Assembly (NCBI GenBank): GCA_036172665.1
Contig: CM069876.1
Location: 43,059,001 to 43,123,000, forward strand
Origin: Prosopocoilus inquinatus
Taxonomy: Eukaryota; Arthropoda; Insecta; Coleoptera; Lucanidae
Direction: 5' to 3'
Length of the DNA stretch: 64,000 nucleotides
Made by a program: the position numbers and the translations under genes. Of this stretch, positions 47,301-56,229 are shown in pieces. Position 1 is the first letter of the stretch. The number at the start of each line of letters is the position of its first letter. The notes below the pieces were generated by a model. The model saw only the letters and a list, made by a program, of their open reading frames with translations, did no database searches and had not been told where the DNA came from.

Positions 47301-49038
47301 CAGCACTACGAATTTGTTTGCCGAGGGGCAATCAGAAAAAGCGGAAGAAGAAGGTAAAAAATCGCAGCCGCAAAACTTCCTGGTCGAAATACAAGAGAGC
47401 GTGCCCTTTTACGTGGGCAAGTTCGAGTACCTTCAAAATCCAACGGACGCAAGCAAAAAAAAATTGAGCTCGACTTACACGCAGCAGCAGAAGGCGATCG
47501 ACGATTTGGAATTGGGGCAGAGCTTGCTTGATTTCCCTCTGCCGGAAGGCAAGCGCAAATCCAACTCGGAGCTGGTGGATCAACTGCAGGAGCAAGGCCA
47601 GGTCCAACAGGTGAAGAAGTTACCACCGGATGGTAACAAAGAGAAACTGATAAATCACTTGGATCTGCCTTACGAGATCACCAATGCCAATTACTATCAA
47701 TATCATCTACCGCCGACCGGGGAGGCTTCGCTCGAAATCCCCCATCAGATCCAAAGCATCACCGATACCAAACCAAAAAAGAAGGTGGTCGAAAAGGTGG
47801 TAACTAAAGTCATTGAGAAGCTGGTTCCTCAGCCGTACCCGGTTGAAAAGATCGTGGAAAGGCCCGTGCATATTCCCGTTGAGGTTACCAAGTTCATCGA
47901 TAGGCCCTACCCCGTTCATGTGGCCGTACCTCATCGTGTACCCTACCCCGTGGAGAAAATCGTTGAGAAATACATCAACAGGCCATACCCGGTTGAGGTT
48001 CCGATCCGGGTGCCAGTGCAAGTACCCGTCCAAGTCGAAAAACGAGTGCCGGTACCGTACCCCGTTGAAAAAATCGTCGAGAAACCTGTTATTAAGATCG
48101 TTGAAAAACCCGTGCCCCAACCTTACCCGGTTGAGAAGCTCGTGGAGAAGCCCGTCCAGGTTCCGGTCGAGGTCACCAAGTATGTTGATAGGCCTGTACA
48201 AGTGCCCGTAGCTCAGCCTGTGCCTTATCCAGTACCCGTTGAGAAAGTCGTAGAGAAAATCGTAAATAAGCCATACCCCGTAGAAGTACGCGTTCCGGTG
48301 CAAGTCCCCCATCCCGTCCCCGTAGAAAAAATCGTAGAGAAAAAAGTGCCTGTTCAGGTGCAAGTACCCGTTCCGGTTGCACAAGCTTACGTAGTGCCAG
48401 TAGAAGTCCCCAGACCTTACCCAGTGCACATAACCAAGTTGGTTCCTCAACCCTACCCCGTCCAGGTGACACACACGGTGAAAGTGCCGGTGGCGGTGAG
48501 GGTACCACATCCGGTCCCCGTCGAGGTGCCGAAGTATATCGATAGACCTTTCCCTATTTATGTAGATAAGGAATCGCAGAAGCACTACCAGTACTATTAC
48601 TACCCCAATCCCTATTCGTACGCACCTGATTATCAGCCTGTCACAACAAACAAGCAGCCAATCGTAGCTTATGGTGTTCCTTCTTACAGCGTTGCCAATT
48701 TGCGACAGCCGATACAAATACAGTCAACGCAGGCAACTTACGCGCAGTACGGCGTGCCCGTCGTGCAACAGAATTCGGGCACACCCCATTTAGAATATGG
48801 CGCCCCGAACGTCCCCGTTCCGGGAATCGCGAAGAACATTAATCAAAACGAATACATCGGTTTGGTTCCTCCCCCAGAGGAGCCCAGGAGGGGGGTAATA
48901 GGGGGCTACAGAAAAAACAGACAGGCCAGACATAACTTTGAATTCACCCCCAAACTAGAGTATGGTTTCATGCCACCTTTGATACCGTCATTGGAGATCG
49001 ATGAGAATGGTAATCCCATCGAGAAAGAGGAAAGTTAA
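32346..49038 (+). CDS. Secreted R&R cuticular protein with Gln-rich and PYPV-repeat regions (spliced, 5 exons)
   Basis: Joining 32346-32357, 40389-40475, 40888-40985, 44797-44962 and 45016-49038 gives one open frame of 1461 codons plus TAA. Residues 1-18 form a signal peptide (MLLQ, then a Leu/Thr-rich core ending SIEA). Residues about 36-95 match the Rebers-Riddiford domain (chitin_bind_4): YEYGYNIADEKG, then RDG, then VEYLADDWGFHPYV. This family binds chitin in the extracellular cuticle. Residues about 180-1030 are rich in Gln, Asn and Ser. Residues about 1040-1305 carry ten PYPV motifs alternating with VEKIVEKPV-type segments. The tail is Tyr/Pro-rich. It is much longer than typical R&R proteins (roughly 100-300 aa). 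The fold and export are well supported. The tissue, stage and mechanical role are inferred. I do not recognise a specific named orthologue. The main doubt is the first exon. Confidence 0.85.
33640..34620. repeat. T-rich tandem array, period about 183 bp
   Basis: agacgtcctccgcattaaat recurs at about 33949, 34131, 34318 and 34502, followed by tcgatcgtcctttg and ttatattycgaaataa. Shorter versions of the second half occur at about 33690 and 33780. The Phe-rich frames in this block are repeat-derived. Confidence 0.75.
34621..34990. repeat. Short tandem of a roughly 21-24-bp unit
   Basis: aaattcgatcgtcttttgtt repeats at about 34663-34770 five times with small changes, and decays toward 34950. The same core occurs inside the 183-bp units, so the short tandem probably seeded the larger array or derived from it. 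Confidence 0.65.
34991..36000. other. AT-rich intronic DNA
   Basis: Contains ATT microsatellites near 35361-35380 and 35403-35420. The frame at 35188-35439 has no recognised domain. Nothing else seen. Confidence 0.4.
36001..37440. repeat. Direct-repeat block related to the 163-bp array
   Basis: gtaaaaggtaaagatttctg-like sequence followed by tttctycttcgttctttg occurs near 36130 and 36420. The segment actggaatgaatggattcgc, then acgggaaatacgtcatccta, occurs at 36805 and again at 37071. Each is linked to a caatggccaagtctacctt-like motif. There is no gene. Confidence 0.6.
37660..38960. repeat. Tandem array, period about 163 bp, 8 copies
   Basis: A marker like aatggccaagtctgcc recurs at about 37751, 37905, 38061, 38228, 38391, 38552, 38715 and 38878. 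Each unit continues cttcgccccccatcttcttc, then a gap, then gttcttcttgttgaacg and atttcatggaagtttcatgg. Translated frames look protein-like (Phe/Ser/Leu) because unit lengths often keep frame locally, but frames shift between units. I read it as non-coding. Confidence 0.75.
38961..39978. other. Intronic DNA with a GC-richer patch
   Basis: Sequence at 39055-39290 is GC-richer and lacks the repeats seen nearby. It could be a cis-regulatory element of the cuticle gene (inference). A possible alternative first exon (ATGATGGTG|gtaaaa) lies at about 39827. Confidence 0.35.
39979..40289. mobile_element. 311-bp TIR element with TTCACGACCGGGA ends, 100 bp before exon 2
   Basis: ttcacgaccgggaggagtag at the left is matched by cttctgctcccggtcgtgaa at the right. 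The right end, reversed, aligns over about 45 bp with sequence at 54288-54335. The interior tctccctggggag resembles segments near 56790 and 57490. It is a short relative of the larger structure at 54.3-57.6 kb. Confidence 0.7.
40389..40475 (+). CDS. Exon 2: signal peptide core and mature N-terminus
   Basis: The acceptor is cttttcag at 40381-40388 and the donor is gaa|gtaagt at 40476, a consensus match. The 29 codons begin IVLTLLLTFTSIEA and continue IPPPGHKAKPQEPDE. The hydrophobic start has no usable ATG directly before it, so an upstream exon must supply Met. Signal cleavage is expected after Ala18 of the assembled protein. Confidence 0.8.
40476..40887 (+). other. Intron 2 of the cuticular protein gene (412 nt)
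   Basis: gtaagt at the donor and tttcttttccatgaaag at the acceptor. The sequence between is non-repetitive. A frame reading through the donor soon stops and is not used. Confidence 0.8.
40888..40985 (+). CDS. Exon 3: first half of the R&R domain
   Basis: The acceptor is ccatgaaag ending at 40887 and the donor is ggaag|gtacgt at 40986. The 32 codons read HPPKYEYGYNIADEKG and then GKMETRDGIYALG. The two trailing bases (ag) join the first base of exon 4 to make Arg66. The Y-x-Y-x-Y aromatic start and the RDG segment are typical of the front half of chitin_bind_4 domains. Confidence 0.85.
40986..44796 (+). other. Intron 3 of the cuticular protein gene (3.8 kb)
   Basis: gtacgt at the donor and aattttttag at the acceptor. 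Splitting Arg66 between exons keeps the R&R domain continuous. Most of the intron is a tandem array. Confidence 0.8.
41350..44480. repeat. Intronic tandem array, period about 213 bp, about 12 copies
   Basis: aaagtcttatcaggatttac recurs at about 41581, 41796, 42012, 42212, 42417, 42630, 42833, 43050, 43265, 43471 and 43686, spaced 200-217 bp. Units contain tatgccctccaaatggttta, agttgttaacaaaatcatga and several ggggcaagtttaaatgattt motifs. Beyond about 43870 copies become diverged and end near 44480. Confidence 0.85.
44797..44962 (+). CDS. Exon 4: second half of the R&R domain
   Basis: The acceptor is gaattttttag ending at 44796 and the donor is aaa|gtgagt at 44963. One base completes Arg66, followed by 55 codons: YYVQGSASSQSVEYLADDWG, then FHPYVEYSS and a polar stretch ending FKNNNK. 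The VEYLADDWGFHPYV segment is the core of the R&R consensus. The following intron is 53 nt, normal for small insect introns. Confidence 0.9.
44963..45015 (+). other. Intron 4 of the cuticular protein gene (53 nt)
   Basis: gtgagt to tttccag, phase 0. Without removing it the frame of exon 4 does not join exon 5, so the intron is needed to connect the R&R domain to the large exon. Confidence 0.85.
45016..49038 (+). CDS. Exon 5: Gln-rich region, PYPV-repeat region and C-terminus
   Basis: This single exon of 1340 codons plus TAA follows the acceptor tttccag ending at 45015, in phase 0. It starts EIFDPKIPLSESVKKLHEPD. The next roughly 850 residues are low-complexity, with many Gln, Asn and Glu, and include a duplicated unit around 45985-46110 (EPVPIN followed by GVQ). 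From about 47770 the protein becomes Val/Pro/Lys-rich, with PYPVEKIVEKPV-like repeats to about 48575. The tail has YYYYPNPYSY and repeated YGVP/YGAP motifs, then R-K-N-R-Q-A-R at 48910-48930. Long open frames on the opposite strand here are shadows of the repeats. Confidence 0.9.
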   Translation, partial: EIFDPKIPLSESVKKLHEPDAPAQNQLPDAPRKHRPSVVASEIRARTHYAKNDGGVPQARAQTQEQQPQAPQQVVVIPTATLLGTPQPSEIVLIPQPTQQSLPVNVMILPPQQTSEAYQQAQPLQNPPINFLVPVADVAQPPQALLLQDLQNQPPQYIGRGEEGNDDQRTGAIPNYQQQINVDYQQQSEPKLLLTPYAQNSQEGAQDFYQQEQAESDRLIQQENVGAQNENDFALSHAANSNNTQVQGEANQEQGQSDLAEFHGRENQEVLNNENLSYETIPQPEKLIAPQSQEEYHQSQGQFHSEQQQQQFLQQNLPINNLEVQTQENGQFLQQEPVPINPGVQQQENRQVLQLEPVPINLGVQMVKEVTKQQLLDNVQGQEKFQSGGYQQLVHDDNLKLEHQQQLIQQFDVAQTNQNSEGLGGLIINVQDEQVENSNRKTKVLDTDSILNVQNGTNTITNQEGQTQEDGFVHFQQGIYNSPSIYHNQEGEQGSYFQGGNSNQQYHLQNLPLQIDERNVLKNVLLTQKSAYYGQPQIVGEYTAERTSTEAAPLYQQQGNANQNVYDGAYNVESLGGFGSKVISNPESDYDRYVNTYRARPSKLIESTKNLVNGMDVLSINEAVAQQNYDEVESSTAKSVTNSIEQDLVLPGQPSQLSDVHVETSASTSNYEQHSSVSSSTTTSPLIFVDKINEPAPYALSLQNNPIVVGDYEENNLRAAQNREVQEKQEYFSTTQSTIETVDSNQNAQTTEATVVVTPRPTSTTNLFAEGQSEKAEEEGKKSQPQNFLVEIQESVPFYVGKFEYLQNPTDASKKKLSSTYTQQQKAIDDLELGQSLLDFPLPEGKRKSNSELVDQLQEQGQVQQVKKLPPDGNKEKLINHLDLPYEITNANYYQYHLPPTGEASLEIPHQIQSITDTKPKKKVVEKVVTKVIEKLVPQPYPVEKIVERPVHIPVEVTKFIDRPYPVHVAVPHRVPYPVEKIVEKYINRPYPVEVPIRVPVQVPVQVEKRVPVPYPVEKIVEKPVIKIVEKPVPQPYPVEKLVEKPVQVPVEVTKYVDRPVQVPVAQPVPYPVPVEKVVEKIVNKPYPVEVRVPVQVPHPVPVEKIVEKKVPVQVQVPVPVAQAYVVPVEVPRPYPVHITKLVPQPYPVQVTHTVKVPVAVRVPHPVPVEVPKYIDRPFPIYVDKESQKHYQYYYYPNPYSYAPDYQPVTTNKQPIVAYGVPSYSVANLRQPIQIQSTQATYAQYGVPVVQQNSGTPHLEYGAPNVPVPGIAKNINQNEYIGLVPPPEEPRRGVIGGYRKNRQARHNFEFTPKLEYGFMPPLIPSLEIDENGNPIEKEES
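47770..48575 (+). repeat. Coding repeat: PYPV / VEKIVEKPV region
   Basis: I count ten PYPV motifs, with spacers built from VEK, VPVQVPV and Pro-x-Pro pairs. Basic and acidic residues alternate with valine. Repeat units are irregular at the DNA level, with synonymous differences between copies. This suggests age and selection on the protein rather than recent slippage. Similar valine/proline repeats occur in insect extracellular matrix and cuticle proteins, but their mechanical role is not settled. Confidence 0.85.
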
Positions 49039-49600
49039 TAACAACTTAAAACTTGTAAGGCGTAGCTGTAGTTTTAGATTAGTTTATTTAATTTTAAATA
49101 GAAGAATAGACGAAGGGCACAGTTTTAGATTGGGTTGGAGATCTTTTCAAATGTCGTTTGTCTAACCCCCCCTAACATGTGGAGTAGGCGAAGAATTTTG
49201 TTTTTAGGACTTGTGCCATTATCAAAATTTATATTTATTGGGATCAGATTTGATAGTGCAAGGGAAGTTTTCGTTTCAGTTATGGTGTGCAGGGGGCCTT
49301 AATCTGATCTTTTTTAGTACAACGATTTTTTTAAGTCAATATAATTGGAGAAAATATAAATAAATAAAAATGTAACAGTTTAGGGGAGTAAGGGGCTTAC
49401 GCCCATGTTCTTTTTTCTTCTTTTTGATTAAACGATGTTTTTCTTTTTATAATTATTTTGATGAGTTGTAAATAAAGCGAGTTGCCTATCGCTCACTCTG
49501 AGCAATTTTGAAACTAATGGTAGCTGTTAACGTGTTGTGATTTATTTATGTTATTTTAATATGTAATGTTGTGTTTGTAAATAAAAAAAAATATTTAAAT
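49039..49600 (+). terminator. 3' UTR with candidate polyadenylation signals
   Basis: After the TAA at 49036-49038 the sequence becomes AT-rich. AATAAA hexamers occur at 49359-49364, 49363-49368, 49471-49476 and 49580-49585. The 49471 site is followed by a GT-rich stretch, so it is a reasonable main cleavage signal giving a 3' UTR of about 0.45 kb. Choice among the sites is inference. Confidence 0.55.
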
Positions 49601-51770
49601 TGTATGAATTCTTTTAGTTTAACAGAACTATAAATCCTCAACCTTCATTGTTAGAGAACTTGAATCATTAATTTTGTACAGCAAGCTAATTAAAAATTAG
49701 GAATATAAAAATGTATAAATAAATAATCAACTTGAATATGATTAATTAATGAATTAATTAATTTGAAGGCAAGAAGTATGTATGCAACAGTTAATGCATT
49801 AAAGCAAACGCGTTGCTTCCAAGGGAAAGGATTTTAAATTAAATTCGATTTAATTAATTAATTTTGTTTATAATGTTTCTTTTAACACGCCTAAAAAATA
49901 AATCTTTACCTATTCGTTTCGGGAAATATTCGTGAAAATAAACACATTCGCTTTTTATTTCTATTTATTTTATTATACGTTTTTGTTTATTTTATTTTAT
50001 ATTTTTTATGTGCTGTTAAATTGTTTAATTAGTTGTCAATTGCTTACTGCAATAAAAATTGCAAGCGATAGACAGGACTGCGTAATAAATTAAATGAACA
50101 CAAAATTGCAAAAAAATTAAAAATTAAATTAAATTAAACTTCAACGAACATATAAAAAGAAAACTTTCAATAAATGCGAATAAATTAATTGTCAACTTCA
50201 TAAATTTTCTAATTGTTTTTTTTTTAATTCAAACGAAGAAACGAAATTGAAAAATATAATGAAACACTAGTTATATAAAAAAAAAATTATAATTGAAAAT
50301 TGAACCGGCCTGTAAACGCAAATTTGTAACAGTCTTTAGTGATAACAGTCGTATTTCAAATAGTGACAAGTACAATAAAATAAGCGGCCACAAAATTGTA
50401 CTAACAATAAGAAAATAAAATTTCAACTGTCTTGAAATTTTGACAATTCGAAAGCGACGTTAAAAACATATGAGGAAATTATGTTTCTTGTAAATTGTTT
50501 AATTTTAATTGTATAAAAAACTGTGATGTTTATGTAAGAAAATTAATTTTAATTAAATTACCGTGGAATTTTTTAATTAAAAAAATAAATAAATCAATCT
50601 AAACCGTTGCTGATAAATTACGTAAAATTAATTGTAGTCAAATATCAATTTTTTTCTAGGAGAATATATACGTAAAATTTCACAATTAAAAAAAAAACAA
50701 ATTATTTTTGAAAATTAAAAATACAAGCACCATTGAATTTCGCAATTTAAAATTAAAGAAAATATGCCAATTTTAAACGATTATTTATTTTGTTGACTGT
50801 TTTACATTGATAACAATTGGAACCAAAGACAACGACAGCAATAAAATAATCGAATACGTATCTGCAAAGCTAATAATAAAAAAAAAACGTTATTGTTTAC
50901 AAACTACTGCAATGTTAGGTCAAAAAGCGATAGTAAGATGTCGCTATTTTATATGTTCGTTATTGTTTACGTAAAAAAAATAATTTTAATTAAATTATTG
51001 TGGAACTTTTTTGACTAAAAAAAATTAGTTAATCTAAACCGTTGCTGACATATTAAGTATAATTAATTATAATCAAATGTCAACTTTTTCTCGGAGAAAG
51101 TAAATGTAAAATTTCAGAATTAAAAAAAAAACAAATTATTTTTGAAAATTAAAAATAGAAACGAATACATATCTGCAAAGCTAATAATAAAAAAAACGTT
51201 ATTAAAAAGAAATTAAAATTTCAAGTGCTGTGAAATTTTGTGCGATTTAAAAACAAAAGAAGTCACTGAAAACAAAAGTTATTTTCTTGTCGTATCTCTT
51301 AAAAGTAACGAATATGAAACAAAAGATAATCAATATTCATTTTTTTTAATTTATTTATTTTATTTATTTAAAGATTTGTAAATTTAAGTCAAAGTTGGGA
51401 AAAACAGGTTTGGTTGATAAACAGTTTTTTTTTTGTTTCTTTAATACAGAAGTATTTATTATTTATTATTTATTTATTACATATTTTTTTCTTTCATTCG
51501 ATTCGTAGAGAATTTCGAAATCAAAAATTGAACAACACTGTACGCCATTTTTTATTGATAGGCGGATTTTACAGATTGCTATAATTTATTATACAGCTAA
51601 CAGACGACAAAAAAATTCAAAGTTGATGCCAATCGTTACTAATTAGTTGCTATCTTAACAAAATAAGAAAAAAAACAACACGAATAAATGACTAATAGGA
51701 GAACAACTTTCTTTGATATCTGCGGAGTTACCGCCTACGATTAAAAATATTTATTACGCTGACCAATGAC
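49601..51770. repeat. AT-rich DNA with a roughly 435-bp duplicated segment
   Basis: The stretch aatctaaaccgttgctga, then aattaattgtagtcaaat, then acaaattatttttgaaaatt at about 50540-50730 recurs at about 50970-51170. tatctgcaaagctaataata occurs at both 50861 and 51170. No gene is visible in the rest. Confidence 0.55.
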
Positions 51771-52400
51771 AAGTGTGCATTTTAGGTATCGCCATGATAA
51801 CTAGAGTTGGGATACTTCGGGTGTTGCCATGATTGTGCATGCTCCTGATTGGTCCCTACATTGTCTGATTATTGGCCTTCGTACTGCGTAACCTTAGCAA
51901 CGCCAAAAACATCCTAAGCCTGATGATAACGGACCAAACTTATTGGCCTTCGTACTGCGTAACCTTAGCAACGCCAAAAGCATCCTCAGCCTGATGATAA
52001 CACATCAAAATTATTGTACAGTGGAGTACAAACTATTTCTCTCAAAGGCAAACCGATTTTATTATTGATTTAAGTTTGATTTTTTGTTTGGTTTCCTGTA
52101 TATTCATAAGATTGTATGTACAAGCAATTCTCACATAATATAAATCATTGTGATGGGTTTACTTCGTTTCTTACTTTTTGGATAACACTTAGAGATTAAT
52201 TTGCGGTTTGGAGGGCGCCACTCTCCTCTGTCTCTTCCTATTTTCATTTCATTTTCTACTAGCTTTATAGTTATCGCTGTTTGCCTCTCTCGAATTTTTG
52301 ATCTCTCTCATATCTGGCTCACGTTGTTTTCATTTTTCTTCCTTTCTTTTCCGTGTTTTTTATGTAGGTACTACATCTCTACCTATTTTATTTTTCGGCC
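51771..52400. repeat. Two direct copies of a roughly 75-bp unit, then plain DNA
   Basis: attggccttcgtactgcgta, then accttagcaacgccaaaa, then catcc and agcctgatgata, occurs at about 51873 and 51940. The remainder to 52400 has no supported gene. Confidence 0.6.
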
Positions 52401-52795
52401 CCCAAATGGGCTATAGAGTCGCAGTCCCCACAGGAAACACACCATGCCCTCGGGATATCGCAACGACTGACATCTGACGACTCTGTGCTCGCAACAAATT
52501 AATAAAGCCAAGCTTGGCTTCGTCCCTAAACACGAAGGGAAGGGTTTGGACGAATCACAACCCACGTGACATAAACAATGGAAGAGCATGCTTTGTTTAC
52601 CACGGAAAATAGGCCATGGTGCCGCAGTCCCCACAGGAAACACCCACCATGACTTCGTGATATGGCAACGACCGACGTCTGACGACTCCACGCTCGCAAC
52701 AAATTAATAAAGCAAAACTTGGCTTCGTCCTTACACAATAAAGGGAGGGTTTGGACGAATCAAAACCGACGTGACATAAACAAAAACCAACCATG
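52401..52795. repeat. Two direct copies of a roughly 202-bp unit
   Basis: gcagtccccacaggaaacac occurs at about 52421 and 52623. Both copies continue through ctgacgactc, cgcaacaaattaataaagc and ggtttggacgaatca to acgtgacataaaca. Minus-strand frames across both copies are repeat-derived and not accepted. Confidence 0.75.
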
Positions 52796-53946
52796 TATGT
52801 ATGTAAAAGATGATGTCAGTAAGAACCAATGGTGTCGAATGTCAAGTGTAAAAGCAATTTATAACTCCATTGAAATAACAAGTTGATGAAAGCGTATATC
52901 GCAGGAATAAGATGACACAAGGAGCTAACGCGACGCCCGGTTTTACAACCGATCTCGATTCAATTTAATTCCCACGAGAAGCTCGGGAGACGCAGCTGCA
53001 GACGGTTGCAAATGATCGTTGAAACAAATTGTGGAAACAACGAAATCGAATTTATTGCCAAAGTGTATTGGAATGTATAAAAAAAAAACAGTCTGCGACA
53101 TGCACCACAAAATTAGATCAAAAACGTGGGGCGCAATTTGCGTTACAAAAATACAATTATGCTGCAACGAAATAAAACTTATTTTAACGTAATAATCACC
53201 ACATATGTGTCTCTTTTCGAATATTTCGCCATGGAAAATAAATGGCGAAACAAAACTTGGTCTATACAGGGTGACTTTTGAGAACGGTTTTCCAAACCTA
53301 AGCGTAAAAGAGGGAAACCGCATCAAATGATTAGTTATTATCCTATAGAGTGGGCAACTTAGGCAACTCCAGTGACTTAAATGAAGAAACTCGATTATAG
53401 CGCAGAGAAAAACAAAATTAAAAGAACTAAATTGAATTGCATACTATAAATGGTGTAAAACGTAAATTAACGTTCGCCTATTGTACAGCACCAAATCACG
53501 AATTTCTCACCATTGTTTCTGTTATTAATTCAAATAATAAGAGAGCGGCCGCCATCTCGTTACTTTCGTTGGCCGCTTTATTCGGGTCGAAGAGATTTAT
53601 TCCATCGTTGACTCAACACAATCAGCGAGGAAAGGAATTCCGCGCGAAGCGGAATTGCGACCTTCTGGAAAGCGAATCTTCGCAAGAGGAAGGAAGATGT
53701 TTTCTAATATGTTAAATAACGAATTAATTATTAAATTGAGCCAATGAAAGTGACTGCTGGAAAATACACAGGTTACCTTACGCTCAGGTGATTTTGCTGC
53801 TTCATTGAATCATCATCATCATCATCATCACAGGTGTAAGGAAATTAGTTAACATAAATTAATACAAAGTCGTTAATTATTAGGTGTTAAGATGAGTGAT
53901 GTTGCTTGTTCCGGTGTTTAGTATGATAGAAGAATAATAATAAAAA
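52796..53946. other. Intergenic DNA with no supported gene
   Basis: Contains 'tatacagggtgac' near 53264, a (TCA)n microsatellite at about 53809-53831 and a short GC-richer region near 53540-53700. Frames here lack recognisable domains. Confidence 0.4.
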
Positions 53947-54178
53947 CCAGGGAAAAGAGTTCGGGCCGCTTGTTCCGCGAACAATCAGAAAATTTAGTAC
54001 TCGGACTGTATTAACCCGATCCACAATAATCTGTGCGAAGTGAGAACCCTCCGATTGCACTCTTTCCCCTCCTACTCAATAACAATTCGATGCATAGAAG
54101 CCGTGGAAAAATGGCGGAGCAAAGAGTACATTCGGCATAAAAAGCATCCAATACTGAGTGGCCTGAATTCTTTTCCCT
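53947..54178. mobile_element. MITE, family with CCAGGGAAAAGAATTC ends (copy 3)
   Basis: ccagggaaaagagttcgggc at the left and ggcctgaattcttttccct at the right. The interior shares gttccgcgaa, cacaataat and caattcgatgc with copy 1 in the same orientation. It is non-coding. Confidence 0.75.
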
Positions 54179-54489
54179 AATAATAACATAATAATATCAA
54201 AGGAGAGAGAGGGAAATACATGATTATTTCAGAGATGCAATTGCACCAAGAAAATAATATATCATCCTCTCCCGAGCCATACATACTATTTTATTCACAA
54301 CCGGGATTAGATGAATCGCAAGAATTGTATAAAAAAATCCGAGTGTCATTTCTGAAGATTCAATTAATTTGGAAAATTAATGATTGCCCTTGAGATTCAT
54401 TACTTGACAACTGTCGTTTAAATTGAATTTAATCAAACTTATTACTTAAACGAAAATGCAAAAATAAGTGCCGCGGAAAATGTTGAATG

Positions 54490-55980
54490 AACGCGGTTTT
54501 TAACAGCTATTCGAGGGCCTTGATTAACCAAACAGTGACTCAAATTATAATTAATGCACTTAAAATTAAATCGGTGAACGTTAGTTAATAAGTAAACGGG
54601 TTTCTGGGACACGCTGATTTATCGTAAACTGAGACGTCACTCCAAAATAAATTTCAAACAACTTGCGGTGATGATTCTGGCTCATCGTCCGGTGTTGAGG
54701 TGGTGACCTTTAGTTCGTTGCCCAAATACTTGCTCGGTTACTTGAATCGCAAAACTTCGTCGGTGAAGAAAGGGCCGGCAATAAACGTAGTTAACTGGGA
54801 CAAAATAATAGCGGTAATGAAAATGGAAAAATAAGTGCTGCGAAAAACGTTGAACGACATTTTTAATAGCTTTTCGAGGGCCTTGATTAACCTAACGGTG
54901 ATTCAAATGATAAGTAATGCACTTAAAATTAAATCCGCGAACGATATTTATCAAGTAAACGGTTTTTTGGGACACTCTGATATCGTAAACTGTGACGTCA
55001 GTCCAAAATAAATTTCAACAACTTGTGATGACTCATCTTCCGGTGTTGCGGTGGTTGACCCGATGACCTTTAGTTCATTGCTCGGTAACTTGAATCGCAA
55101 AGCTTCGTCGGCGAAGAAAGGGCCGGCAATAAACGTAGTTAATGGATAAGAAACAATAGCGTCGATGATAGTTTGAGAGGACGAAAACAAGCTGAGGGAG
55201 CGGGAAAAAACTTTGTGTTGATATAAATGAAAACTAACTGAAAATGGAAAGAAAGTGCTGCAGAAAATGTTGAACGCGATTTTTAATACCTATTCGAGGG
55301 CCTCGATTAACCTAACACTGACTCAAATTATCACTAATGCACTTAGAATTAAATCCACGCACGTTAGTTACTAAGTTAGTAAGTAAACGGGTTTCTGGGA
55401 CACGCTGATATATCGGCAAGCGTGACTTCACTGTAAAATAAATTTCAAATTACTTACGCTGATGATTCCTGCTCTTGAATCGCAAAGCTTCGTCGGCGAA
55501 GAAAGGGACGGCAATAAACATAGTTAATAGGTACAAAGCAATAGCGTCGATGACAGTTTGAGAGGACGATAACAAGCTAAGGGAGCGGGAAAAAACTTGA
55601 CGTTGTGATAAACTAAAACCGACTGAAAATGGAAAAAAAGTGCTGCAAAAAATGTTAAACGGGATTTTTAACACCTATTCCAGGGCCTCGATTAACTTAA
55701 CACCGACTCAAATTATAACTAATGCACTTAAAATTAAATCCACGCATGTTAGTTACTTAGTTAGTAAGTAAACGGGTTTCTGGGACACGCTGATATATCG
55801 GCAAGCGTGACTTCACTGCAAAATAAATTTGAAATCACTTACGGTGATGATTCTTGCTCTTGAATCGCAAAGCTTCGTCGGCGAAGAAAAGGCCGGCAAT
55901 AAACATAGTTAATCGGAACAAAAGAATAGCGTCGATTATAGGTTGAGAAGACGATAATAAGCTGAGTAGGCTAAAAACTT
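54490..55980. repeat. Four tandem copies of a 360-420-bp unit
   Basis: ttcgagggccttgattaacc recurs at about 54509, 54873, 55293 and (diverged) 55678. Units share taatgcacttaaaattaaat, aagtaaacgggtttctggga, cttcgtcggcgaagaaaggg and aatagcgtcgatgatagttt. Minus-strand frames are repeat-derived. Confidence 0.8.
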
Positions 55981-55998
55981 CCAATGGCGTCTTAATAA

Positions 55999-56229
55999 AG
56001 TTGGGTTTAAACTGTAACTAAACTAAGAACTAACACGTAATAATTAATATTTTAGAGCCGTTTCCTCAGTCACAGTTTAATTTTAATCTTCAATTATATA
56101 TTACTATAAACATAATTGTTCCTATGGGAACAAATTGGAGATTAAAATTAAACGATGGCTGAGAAAACGGCCCTAAAAGATTAATTACTACGCGTTAGTT
56201 GTTAGTTTAGTTACTGTATAAACCCGGCA
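55999..56229. mobile_element. 231-bp foldback element with TAA target duplication
   Basis: gggtttaaactgtaactaaa at the left is inverted at the right (tttagttactgtataaaccc). Arms run inward through attaat, tagagccgttt and agtttaattttaatctt. TAA flanks both sides (55996-55998 and 56230-56232). The related sequence at about 57040 reads cttaataatgcacag without the insert, an empty site. A 3-bp TAA duplication fits PIF/Harbinger-type MITEs. Confidence 0.75.

Noticed and set aside
47707..48717. A 336-codon open frame on the minus strand
   Set aside because: It lies exactly opposite the PYPV-repeat coding region. Its Arg/Tyr/His/Leu-rich translation is the reverse shadow of PYPVEK codons and has no domain.
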